Assembly (NCBI GenBank): GCA_018806915.1 | Contig: JAGKQI010000054.1 | Location: 620,001-684,000, forward strand | DNA from: Phytophthora colocasiae | Taxonomy: Eukaryota > Oomycota > Peronosporomycetes > Peronosporales > Peronosporaceae | Length of the DNA: 64,000 nucleotides | Reading direction: 5' to 3' | Shown here: positions 43,210 to 52,654 of the stretch, piece after piece | Layout: each line of letters begins with the position of its first letter | Numbering within the stretch: position 1 is the stretch's first letter | Made by a program: the position numbers and the translations under genes | Notes under the pieces: model-generated | What the model was told of the DNA's origin: nothing | The model's database searches: none | What the model saw: only the letters and a program-made list of their open reading frames with translations

Positions 43210-44180
43210 ATGGAGCCAGAAGCATACGCTCACTTGACTCCGAGTCAGCGGGACACGCTTAACAAGCTTACGTCCTTGCTGGGCCCGGAAGGTACGGCGC
43301 ACCTTGCGTCCCAAGGGCCGGAGGCCGTCAACGCGCGCCTCGAGGCATTTGCCTCGTACGAAAACGCTCTCGTCGAGCACATTCAGCGGAATGTAACAGG
43401 GGTTACCCCTGCTCCGAGAGCTAAGCCCGTCACGCTCAGCGTGAAGACCTTCCTCGGGAATGAGGGAGAGAACCTCCTTTTGTGGACCCGAGAGGTCGAA
43501 ATGGCCATGGGGGCCGCCATGCTCCAGTTGGAGGGGCAACGCGTTGCGTTTGCCATCTCTAAGCTCGAAGGACGAGCACGAGAATGGGCCTTGACGTCTG
43601 GGACGTCGGTGGAAGCGGCCTTCCCACATGGGGCGAGCTAAAGGCCAAGCTCACGCAAGTGTTTGCTCCGCCTAACCAGGCGTATCGCGTGCGGTCACGC
43701 TTCCTTGCTTGTCGCCAGGGCAAGAAGGATCTGGTGGACTATGTCCAAGAGCTGCGCACGCTCATTGCTGGCATGGCTGCCGACCCTCTACCTGAGGTGG
43801 TCGCCGTGACCGTCTTCATGGAAGGCTTACGAGCTGGCGTGGCCAGGACGGAGACATTCCGTCAGAACCCCCACAGCTTCGAAGATGCTGTCAGCGTGGC
43901 ATTGAATGCCGAACACAACTTTAAGGTGTCGAGGGTCGGTGCTAGCAGCACAGGGTCCGGTGGACCTGAGCCCATGGACCTCAGCTATGCTGAAGATGAG
44001 GTAGCTGAGCTACGAGCTGCGGTGCAGCGTATGAGCACCCGCCGGTGCTATACATGCGGCAGTCCCTCACACCTGAGGCCCAACTGCCCTCTGCGCAAAG
44101 AGCGCGCCGGCCAGAATGGCCGCAACCCTGTCGCGGGTCCCGCTTTGGGCTCTGCCCAGGGAAACGCCGGCTCCCAGTAG
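43210..44180 (+). pseudogene. Gypsy element B gag with zinc knuckle, one frameshift
   Basis: ATG 43,210 ([20 protein letters not shown]). Capsid-like region [20 protein letters not shown], then the frame ends at 43,641 because one C is missing from a C run (TTCCCACATGG here, TTCCCCACTTGG in element C). The next frame continues [40 protein letters not shown] and the zinc knuckle CYTCGSPSHLRPNC, to TAG 44,180. The ATG is chosen over an in-frame GTG six nt upstream because it is the first ATG after the primer site. The single-base loss may be the only change keeping gag from being expressed. Confidence 0.9.
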
Positions 44181-44200
44181 ACGCGGGGCGGTCTACTGGG
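44159..44200 (+). promoter_or_regulatory. -1 programmed frameshift signal of element B
   Basis: Slippery heptamer GGGAAAC (44,159-44,165), read in gag as G-GGA-AAC; 7-nt spacer; perfect 10-bp stem CCCAGTAGAC (44,173-44,182) with GTCTACTGGG (44,191-44,200) and loop GCGGGGCG. The gag stop lies within the stem. A -1 slip joins gag to pol (GKRRLPVDAGRS). Confidence 0.9.
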
Positions 44201-47200
44201 GAAGAACTGAGTTCTGCAGTGCGTGAGAGGCACTGGGGCTCAGCCCCGAAGAGCTCCGTGCTCTTGAACACGGAACGTGTGAGCAAGCAGGGCTTGCTGG
44301 TCGTCCAGGTGGACGCGAAGGGCTTTGAGAAGCCGTGGATCGTGTTGATCGATTCGGGGGCGTCTGGCAACTACGTCAGACGCTCCACCGTTGAAGGTAG
44401 TCAGCAATATGCTGAGGCGCTTCGAGCGCGAAGAGGTGACACAGTCACAGTCCGTCTAGCGACGGGCGTCCGTGTCACGGTGGCCAAGGTCCCCATGGAC
44501 CTGCGGCTGAAGTTCTTGGACTTCGATAGTGTGGAACGCTGCTTGGTCCTGGACCTGGATTCGAGGTACGACCTCATCCTTGGCATGGCGTGGCTGGAGC
44601 GCCACGAGCCATGGATTGATTGGAGGTCGAAGACCTTAGGTGCTACGCACTTCTCTCCTAGTGGAGCTTTGGCGAGTCATGAACCCACCTCTGCTAGGAA
44701 GCAGAAGCGCTATTGGCGCGAGCATCGAGCCGAGTCGGCTATGATGCTGGAAGTCGGTGTGTCCGAGTTGGTGGACAGCACCGAGTGCGAGGACCGCAGT
44801 CCTGTTGAGCGCGTAGCGCTGGTTGACAGTGAGTCAACGTGTGGGCAAAGCTCACGTAACCCCTGTGGGGCGGCACGTACTCCGCCGAGTGACGCCGGTC
44901 ATGGACCGTCACTGGATGCCGATGGCATCGGGCCTTACCAGGCCGTGAACTGTGGGGCGGCACGTACTCCGTCGAGTGATACTGGTCGTGGACCAAGTCG
45001 ATCGCTGAGTGTCTCTGACACTGGACCTGTTACGGTCATTGATTGTGCAGCGGCACATACTCCGCTGAGCGGCATCGGTCGTCGACCGAGTGGATCGCAG
45101 AGTGTCACTGACACTGGGCCTGAAGGGGCCGAAACCTGTGCGGCGGCACGTACTCCGTCTAGTGACGTCGGCGGTAGACCGAGTCAGTCACTGAGTGTCA
45201 CTGACACTGGGCCGGGCAAGGCCATTACCTGTGCAGCGGCACGTACTCCGTCGAGTGGACGTTCGTCGGCTAGGCGACGACGTCGTAAGGCCCTATGGGC
45301 GAGACGCTCTGCGTCTGAGTCGTCCGTGACGTCAAGTGTCAACGCACGGGAGGGCTGTGGGCAGCTATACACTCTGGTTGATGGAGTGGACGGCAGTGCC
45401 GAAGGCAGCGTCCTGCTGGACGGACTGCCGAGTGTTGACAAGCTCCTTGAGCTAGAAGAGATGTCGTTCGCCGACTTTGGCGATGCCTTGAAGGCTGGCG
45501 AACTCGCCGAGGTGGTCATCGTTCGACCTGAAGAGGAGTTAAACTCATCGTCCCTCGTTGACGAGTCCGTCTTGGCCGAGGTCAAGAAGGCGCTGAGCGC
45601 CAGGAGTGGATCGGAGATCCTCAAGAATCCCTCGGATCCCTTCTACTCCTTGCTGAAGGAATATGGAGACGTTGTCTCAAAGGAACCACCGAGTGGCCTG
45701 CCTCCTGACCGAGGCGTTCGTCACGAGATCGACTTAGTTCCCGGAACTAAATACTGCGTGACCCGGCAGTGGCCTCTTCCTAAAGAGCAATGCGACGTCA
45801 TTGACGCCTTCTTCCGTGCTAAGCACGCGGTGGGTCTCGTGCGCGAGAGCAAGTCTCCGCACTCCGCGCCAACGTTCTGTGTCAGAAAGCCGAATGGCAA
45901 GTGGCGTATCGTTCACGCTTTTAACAAGCTCAACGCTGCCACGATTCCGGCGCAGACGCCGATTCCTAGGAAGGATGTTCTTCAGAACAACATGGTGGGT
46001 TGCACCATGTACAGTGCGCTCGACTTAGTCGATGGCTACTATCAGCTGCTCATGCGAGCCAGTGATATTCCGCTTACAGCGGTGAGCACCCCGAGCGGTA
46101 TGCTCTGGGAGTGGCTCGTCATGCCCCAAGGGCTGTCGAATGCGCCTGCAACGTTCAATCGTCTAGTGACGCAGTTGTTCAGGCCCCTACGGGCATTCGC
46201 ACAGACGTACTTTGACGATGTGTTCGTCCACAGTCGTGCTGAGCACGGGAAGACTGATGTCGAGGTACACGTGGAACACGTGAGAGCAGTGCTCGAGTGC
46301 ATGCGCACCAACAAGTTGTACGCCAACGCGGACAAGTGCGTCTTTGGCGCGGAAGAAATCCCTTTCCTAGGGTGCTTCATTGGGAAGCATGGCCTTCGTG
46401 CTGATCCAGCAAAAGTCAAGGCCATTGTGGACTGGCCGGTTCCCTTGAACCAGAAGGACTTGCGTAAGTGGCTGGGCTTGGCCAACTACTTGCACAAGTA
46501 CAGCGATAACTACGCTGAGTTGGCTCGGCCACTGTCGGATCTCCTTAAGAAGGATGCCGAATGGGTATGGCGTGCTGAGCACGAGAGTGCGTTCACTCGT
46601 ATCAAGGATAGCCTGCTTCAGGCACCGATACTGGCGTTGCCAGACCCCGATCGTCCGTTCATCGTCGTCTGTGACGCCTCGGACTTTGCCATCGGCAGTG
46701 CTTTGCTACAAGCGGACGCCGACGGGCGCGAACGCGTCATTGCGTTTGAGTCTCGGCAGCTCAAGGCTGCTGAGAAGAACTATCCAGTTCATGACAAGGA
46801 GCTACTTGCGATGAACTACGCTCTCGTCAAATTCAGGGTTCACCTGCTCGGCTCCAAGCCGTTTGTGATCTACACGGATCATGCGTCACTACGCACAGCG
46901 ACGCAGTCGCCTCACCTCTCGCAGAGGATGGCCCGATGGCTCTCCTTCTTTGCGGAGTATAACTTCGAGGTGAAGTACAAGCCTGGAAGGCAGAACGTCC
47001 TCGCTGACGCGTTATCACGTCGCCCGGACTATGAGTTATCTCATGTCACCTCGGTGACGTCGTCCGTGACGGACATGGTTCGAGCAGCGTACGCTCAGGA
47101 CGGCTCTTGTGTCGCGCTGCTTCAAGCTCTAGGGAGCGATGAGTTTAAGGACTCAAAGGTGACTCTGTCACGACGCCTAAAGGCGAGACTCCAACGCTAT

Positions 47201-48989
47201 AGCCTGGGAGGCGGTCTGCTGTACTACAGCACGGGTCAGGATGACCCACCACGTGTGGTGGTTCCTCACGATGAGGACCTGAAGTATCGTATCCTCTATG
47301 AGGCCCACGACACGCCCACAAGCGGCCACCTCGGTCGCGAGAAGACCTACGGCTCGGTGAGCTCCATGTACTGGTGGCCGAAGATGTACAAGTGGGTCAG
47401 CACATATGTGCACACGTGCGAGACGTGTCAGCGGGTTAAACCCTCGCCGCATGCGGCAGCGCCTTTGGCGAGCTTGCCTGTACCCTCTGGGTGTTGGCAG
47501 TCCATGAGTATGGACTTCGTGTTTGGCCTGCCGAAGGATACGGCAGGCAACACGGGCGTTGTGGTCTTCGTTGACCGTCTGAGCAAGATGGCTCACCTAG
47601 CGGCTGTGCCGGACACCGTCGATGGCGCTGGTACAGCGACGATCTTTATCGATCGGGTCTTCCGTCAGCATGGGCTGCCAGAGACCATTGTCTCGGATCG
47701 AGACCCCCGTTTCACGGGTCACTTCTGGACGTCCGTCTTCAAAGTGCTTGGCACTCGACTGGACATGTCCACGGCGGATCATCCGCAGACCGACGGTCAG
47801 ACTGAACGCGTGAACCGCGTCCTAGAGGACATCCTCCGCAGCGTATGCGCTGAAACGCCGAAGCTTTGGAGCGCTATGCTCCCTCTCGTTGAGTTCTCAA
47901 TGAACAACGCGGTGCATGCCTCGACAGGCTTCACCCCGTTCTACGTGAACGGCCTTGCGCATCCGCGCGTCCCGCTCACTCCGCCACGCGGTAGCCTTGG
48001 GCTTGGTGGGGGAGAGGCTGTGCCGTCGCTCGACTCCGAGCTTGCTGATGTCAGCCCCCTTGCCGTTCGCAAGCAAGTCGATGACTTCCTCTCGATGAGG
48101 CTTAGAGTCTTACGCCGTGTGCGTGACGCAATGGCTGAAAGCCAAGATGTTCAAAAGGAACAAGCTGATGCCAAAGGCAGAAGCAACATGTGGGAGTTCA
48201 AGGTCGGTGACCACGTTTTATTAAACGCTAAGAACCTGCCTACACACGCAGTGTCGGCCGTCTTCAAGACGAAGTTGCGGCCGCGCTTCATTGGACCGTT
48301 CACGGTCGTGGCCAAGAAGGGCCTGGCATACACGCTTGACTTGCCAAAGCGTATGCGAACACATCCTGTGTTCTACGTGGGCTTGCTTTGGCTTCATATC
48401 GGGACCCTGCTCTTGTGAGTTCTGAGGCGCTGGCGCCGGGTCGGACGAAGGCTGCACGGCAGCAGGTGGCAGAGCCACAGGTGGTTGCATCCGAACCAAC
48501 AGGTCTTGTCGATTCGGAGCAACGTGATGCTGGAGGTCATAGACCCGCTGATGCAGCACCAGAGGCGACTCAGACCGGTCCCCGCGACTCTAGGTCTCCT
48601 CGAGACCAGTCGCTAAGCGATGGGTCGGATGACCGACGTGGTGGTCGTGCTCCTTCACCGAGCCCACGCGGGTCTGCAAGCAATGCAGCGCGTCTACACT
48701 CGCAGCGCGAGAACCCATCGACCGCTCGTCCTCCTCCTGCTCTGCTCGATGAGCAAGGTGAGCTTCACTATCACGTGGATCGCCTGATGGCGCGGCGTCG
48801 TCGCCGAGGTCACAACCAGTATCTGGTGAAGTGGCGAGGTTACCTCACTCACAGAACTCGTGGGAGTTTGAGGTGCCACTACGGCAGGATTGCCCCGACG
48901 TCGTTGACGCGTATGATCGGGCACACCCGGTGTCAGACCGCCCGATGGGGGTGCGACGGAGTCGCCGGGTGCCAAGCACCTCCCACTAA
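44166..48989 (+). pseudogene. Gypsy element B pol: protease, RT, RNase H, integrase, chromodomain
   Basis: One open frame of about 1,420 codons runs to 48,418. Protease IVLIDSGASGNYVRR (44,350); a repeat linker; RT with QTYFDDVFVHSRA (46,210); RNase H FIVVCDASDFAIGSAL (46,660) and tether DALSRRPDYELS; integrase HHCC (HDTPTSGHLGREKTY, HTCETCQRVKP) and the full DDE core (MSMDFVFGLPKDT, TIVSDRDPRFTGHF, STADHPQTDGQTERVNRVLE); C-terminal domain RMRTHPVFYVGLL. Frameshifts near 48,390 and 48,845 break the tail, which contains a chromodomain (YHVDRLMARRRRRGHNQYLV, KWRGY, then NSWEFEVPLRQDCPDVVDAY) ending at TAA 48,989. Catalytic domains are intact. The two tail indels could be real or sequencing errors. 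Confidence 0.93.
44858..45263 (+). repeat. tandem ~93-bp repeats encoding the protease-RT linker
   Basis: Four and a half imperfect copies encoding about 30 residues each: CGAARTPPSDAGHGPSLDA, CGAARTPSSDTGRGPSRSLS, CAAAHTPLSGIGRRPSGSQS, CAAARTPSSDVGGRPSQSLS, then CAAARTPSSGRSS. Most copies contain SVxDTGP, whose DNA holds the palindrome AGTGTCACTGACACT. Confidence 0.9.
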
Positions 48990-49035
48990 GGTGGGGGTCC
49001 ACAGGGTCGTTGCTGAGCTCAGGCTCTGACCCGTA

Positions 49036-49650
49036 GCTGCAATACTTGCAGCGAGCACGTCGGTGCCGTCGACATGGCATCGAATGCTCAAACTGCAAGT
49101 GCAGTAGAGCTACATGCGCCTCGCGCGCGTGTTTCAGGGTCTATGACCCTTTAACAACACTGGCCTATGGCCCGGAGCTTCGCGATCATGAAGCGAAGAT
49201 GGTTCGTGATGAACAACCGTCTTAATGACGTTCGGTCTAAGCGACAAGTGGTGATGGAAACGGATTCTATCCGATCACCTGACGCTAGAAGCGTTCAATG
49301 GGTATGACTATGTCATGAGGCACTGTGGATGCCAGGGATGCCAATGCATTGGACCCCGCATGCTGCATAGCAGTAGGAGGTAGGTTAGCTCCTCCTGAGC
49401 GACAGCTTAGCTGTCTGGTGCTCGTTGTCGTGTCTACGACTGTGCTGAGCACGTGTATTCACAAGACACAGTGTCTGTGACACATAGTGGCGCTTGCGCC
49501 TGCTTCAAGGACAACTTGGGCATCAAGCCCTGCACACAGTGCTCATCCGAGGGTCTCATTAACTGTGAAGCGAGTGGGCCCCACTGCTGTGTGGTTCGTG
49601 GAACCGTTGGTAGCTTGGAAGGCTTGCCCTGTGGATCACTGATCCAGTAG
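49036..49650 (+). other. cysteine-rich region between pol and the 3' LTR
   Basis: Three frames in succession encode cysteine-rich peptides: RRCRRHGIECSNCKCSRATC followed by ASRACFRVYDPLTTLAYGPE (49,060-49,225); RHCGCQGCQCIGPRML (49,318-49,365); and ARCRVYDCAEHVYSQD, then GACACFKDNLGIKPCTQCSS and CEASGPHCC (49,423-49,650). This looks like one decayed extra ORF with CXC-like clusters, but no single open frame spans it. Function unknown. Confidence 0.45.
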
Positions 49651-49899
49651 TATCATAGATACGCCACCTGTGGCCTTCTTTCCATGCCCGTAGAGCCCCT
49701 TGACTCGAGCCAGTAGGCTCCTATGCTTGGTAAGCATTGGGCCCAAGTGTGTACCAAGTGGCATCGCGTACGGAGGCGTGTAACACGCACGAGAGACAGC
49801 GCCGTCCGCGCAAGGCAAGGTGCCTTGGCCATCGGCCGATAATCGCGTCGTGTGTTTACACTTTCCGGATACGGTATCCGGAATCTTGGTGGGGGAGAG
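49651..49899. other. 3' untranslated region of element B with polypurine tract
   Basis: Non-coding; ends with a 10-bp hairpin TTCCGGATAC/GTATCCGGAA (49,863-49,883) and the purine run GGTGGGGGAGAG directly before the LTR. Confidence 0.7.
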
Positions 49900-50320
49900 T
49901 GTAACGGGGATGTTACACGAATGTTTCTCGTTGGTGTGTGACACACGTGGATACATTTATGTGGGTACATAATAGTGTGTGACACTCATGATACATTTAT
50001 GTGGGTACATAATGGTGTGGCACACACGAGTAGATACGTAGATGGCCTCAGAGCCTCACGTTGCATTTTGATTAGGATTTAGTATGTTAGATACTAAATC
50101 CGTTACATTTAGGATTAGGGCAATAAAGTCAATAAAAATCAGTTTGCATTTTACATAGTTAGTGTTAGTCCTTTGTTATAGGGACACCGACTCTGTGAGT
50201 CCCGTATTTAGTGGACTACTTGGTTCTTGTATAGAACCGAAGGCTAGTGCCTTGCAAGCAGGACTCTACGAGTCAACTAAACTTCCTCTGTGCCGTGCAC
50301 ACCTACGCAGCCCCGCTGCA
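49900..50320 (+). repeat. 3' LTR of Gypsy element B
   Basis: 421 bp; I found no difference from the 5' LTR on reading both through. Confidence 0.97.
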
Positions 50321-51403
50321 ATGCTGGTTGGCCGGATGATAGGAAGTGCTCGTATCAAGAATGCACTAGTACACCTGAATCCATCGAGCATATTGTGTGG
50401 GAATGTGAACGTGCTCAAGGTGCTTGGACTAAATGGATAGCGGCATGGCTCGGCCATTATCCAGCTCGAGGGGAACTCAAACGACTACTGCCCTTTATTG
50501 CATCTCGAAGTGCGCCAGAATTATCCCCAGACTTCATGGCTGCCGCTGCGTTGATGATTCCTGAGTGGTCATCAGATCTTTGTGCAGCAATGAAGGTACT
50601 ATGGTTAATTTGGACAACATGTACCCAGTGCATGCTATGGAGAATCAGGAACAAAGAAATATTTGACGCAGAGCAATTGCCCAGTAAAGCCGTTACTCAA
50701 ATAGTCTGGAATGCTGCTCATTTTCAGACGACAGCAATAATTCGAGCGTGGACAGCCAGTGCTGAGTCGTATGTAAAAGGGCACTGCTTAGCACAATGCT
50801 ACAGTGTCTTTCGAGAGGTTCCGCCACAGGAACAACCTATGTTCCTGGAGACATGGATCATTCAATTCCACATGGTAAGAAAACCAACGGAGACTCGTGG
50901 TGCGTGGGTAATATGGAGTTTGAAAGCAGACGGGTGGTACAGAGCTGAAGTGGTAGGAGTACACAAAGCTGCCAGCACAATAGTACGAAGGGAATTTGCA
51001 GACCTGATCATCTCTGCTGCACTGGACAAGATCCGAGAACAAACTATTCCAAGCACAACTCAATTGGTAATCCAGGGGACCACTCCTCCAGTTCATCGTC
51101 CAAAGCGGAAAGATCTTTACTACGGTTTTAACTCGTACATCTGGGCGACCACGTCCCTGAAACAAGCATCAGCAGCGGCAAAGTTGATCAAGCTCTCACT
51201 GTCCGGTGGCATGCAATTGGGGAGCTTTCTCGTTCAAAACCTCCCCCAAAGACTTCAAGAAATGCTCAGTAGACAAAGAATCCTAGATGATAGCCCTTCT
51301 TGGCCTCCGGATGCAGAATCTACAAGTATTAGGCAAAGCTTACAAAAACTACAGGACTCTATGGTTAGTTAAATAACATAAATAGAGAATCCTTCAAAAC
51401 CCC

Positions 51404-51857
51404 GGCATTCGTCGAGTCGGCCGAAGATACACTCACGACCAGGTGAGGAGGATCCTAAATATCTCTCCAAGGTGCTCACTGAGCACTGCTGCTAGTTGTA
51501 AGACGTAACTTCGAAGCACAACGTTCGTTACTGGCAGTCTTCCAGTAAAATATTCGGGCAGTGCACCCAAGGTTTAAGTGGGTTCGCCTTGTACTCATTG
51601 GCATCTTTTCAGCCAGTCACCCACTCGCGATTTGTACTTCCTTTCACTATGTCGCTCGGGTCGGAACAAAAGACAACATGTCGACATTCCCGCTTTGACC
51701 ACGAGCTGACTCCGGTGCCCGTCAAGTCGTTGCTCCGTGACCTGCAGGCTTATCTTCCGACCATCACGCCCCAACTCACAGCGATCCGTTGCAGTGGCGA
51801 CGCCCAACCACGAGGCCTCGTAATACGGTAGACCCTACCATTCGGACACCCAGCTTC
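51404..51857. other. flank of the LINE and upstream region of the next gene
   Basis: Contains the right copy of the LINE target duplication (51,404-51,418). An ATG at 51,649 opens a 60-codon frame, MSLGSEQKTTCRHSRFDHEL, that could be an upstream exon or leader ORF of the membrane-protein gene but is in a different frame from it. Confidence 0.4.
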
Positions 51858-52271
51858 ATGCCTTCTCCAACTGCTGACGGACTACAAGCGCGCACCCCGC
51901 CGATCCGCGCGCACTCGGATACGTCCGAGGCGGCGCAACGGAGACGTACCCGCCCCGGCAGCGCCCGCCTGTCCAGTAAACCGTCACCTTTCCACAATTT
52001 GCTCACGGCCAGACAACGGCGTCGGACGTTCAGCGGCACGTCGGGCGAATTTAGTGAGCTGGTCGACCTGGAGAATAGTACGGCCAAGTCGGTTGAGGTG
52101 TTCCGCGGCGAAGCCAGAGGCATTTTGCACGGCATCTTCTTGGTATTGCTGCTGCGCTTCGTGCTGGCGCTCGTAGTTGCTGTGGGCACGCTCGGTATGG
52201 CTGCCCTGCTCATTCTCATGGTCAAGGAGCCCAACGCATCGATCACAAGCTACCTGCTCTTCTACTCGTAA
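51858..52271 (+). CDS. small protein with one transmembrane helix, unknown function
   Basis: ATG 51,858 gives about 137 residues, MPSPTADGLQARTPPIRAHS onward. The N-terminal half is Ser/Arg/Pro-rich (RRRTRPGSARLSSKPSPF, then NLLTARQRRRTFSGTSGEFS) and likely disordered. Residues about 85-120 (GIFLVLLLRFVLALVVAVGT, LGMAALLILMV) form one long or two short membrane helices. The C terminus is SITSYLLFYS. The frame is open upstream to about 51,700, so the true start or an upstream exon is uncertain. Nothing ties it to a known family. It lies between the transposon block and the PP2C gene in convergent orientation. Confidence 0.55.
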   Translation: MPSPTADGLQARTPPIRAHSDTSEAAQRRRTRPGSARLSSKPSPFHNLLTARQRRRTFSGTSGEFSELVDLENSTAKSVEVFRGEARGILHGIFLVLLLRFVLALVVAVGTLGMAALLILMVKEPNASITSYLLFYS

Positions 52272-52654
52272 GGAACTTTGGTGTCGCCGATGCTGCTTTC
52301 TACAGTGTCTGCGGATGGCGACTAGTATTTATTTGGAGTCGCTTCAATACCATCGCGCGCTGCCATACAATGGTCATGGCGACAAAAATATTAGTGCTGG
52401 ATTCTGTAGCTGCTTCGTACATTACCTCAGTTCTTACCTCTTTCAATAGATACATGTACACCCCGTTAAGTGAACACTGATGGAAAAAGTCCAAAACTGT
52501 TAGATGTAATTGCAGGTCAACCTGTAAGTCACATGACCTTCATTTCAATGTAGAATCCATTTTAAACGACTCCACCGGCATTTCAGTTAGTTTATTCATG
52601 CCTGATAGCGGTAGACCTGGCAGTAACGTCTAACATACATACCAGTGCAGCCAA
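52272..52654. other. convergent intergenic region
   Basis: AT-rich sequence between the ends of two convergent genes; no features seen. Confidence 0.5.

Larger units (their letters stand above)
42732..50320 (+). mobile_element. young Gypsy/chromovirus element B inside the LINE (TSD ATGCT)
   Basis: A 7,589-bp element, plus strand, with 421-bp LTRs that look identical by eye, flanked by ATGCT at 42,727-42,731 and 50,321-50,325. Order: LTR, primer site, gag, -1 frameshift signal, pol (protease, tandem-repeat linker, RT, RNase H, integrase, chromodomain), a cysteine-rich region, polypurine tract (GGTGGGGGAGAG), LTR. Lesions: one base lost in gag and two frameshifts near the pol C terminus. Element C is an older relative. 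Confidence 0.97.
38777..51372 (+). pseudogene. LINE ORF2: endonuclease, reverse transcriptase, zinc finger; split by element B
   Basis: From ATG 38,777: APE-type endonuclease with IQLISQNLQGF, LGGDFNAVL (about 39,345), SRLDRFYVSSK and CYSDHQELRLWL (about 39,630). Reverse transcriptase begins near 40,300 (DKTGGSSGLSHDFFK). An extra G in a G run at about 40,478 shifts the frame, and it continues MDYRPISLLNTAYKILGRIY, ESGIRQGCPLAPLLF, and NGFVDDSTVFLES, where the active-site Asp pair is kept with V in place of A. A TAG at 42,276 lies in frame. The coding ends at HA (42,731) where element B inserts and resumes at 50,326 in the same frame: CSYQECTSTPESIEHIVWEC, a CCHC-like zf-RVT. TAA at 51,370. 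No RNase H domain was seen. Confidence 0.92.
34452..51403 (+). mobile_element. large LINE retrotransposon, 15-bp TSD, split by Gypsy element B
   Basis: GGCATTCGTCGAGTC occurs at 34,437-34,451 and again at 51,404-51,418, bracketing a plus-strand LINE. Without element B the LINE is about 9.36 kb. It has a ~187-nt 5' leader, a zinc-knuckle ORF1, an OTU-protease ORF, an ORF2 with endonuclease, reverse transcriptase and C-terminal zinc finger, and a short 3' tail without a poly(A) run. Few lesions suggest moderate age: an extra A in ORF1, about two shifts in the OTU ORF, an extra G and one TAG in ORF2, and element B. Confidence 0.93.

Noticed and set aside
43135..43629. 164-codon minus-strand frame opposite element B gag
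   Set aside because: No domain; unlike the antisense ORF of element A it coincides fully with gag, so it is most simply a shadow.
42727..50325. Element B as the source of the LINE lesions
   Set aside because: The LINE frameshifts and TAG lie outside the insertion, and the frame is kept across the target site, so the lesions are separate events.
49900..50440. Frames inside the element B LTR reading into the LINE
   Set aside because: LTR sequence open by chance; the same frame appears in both LTRs.
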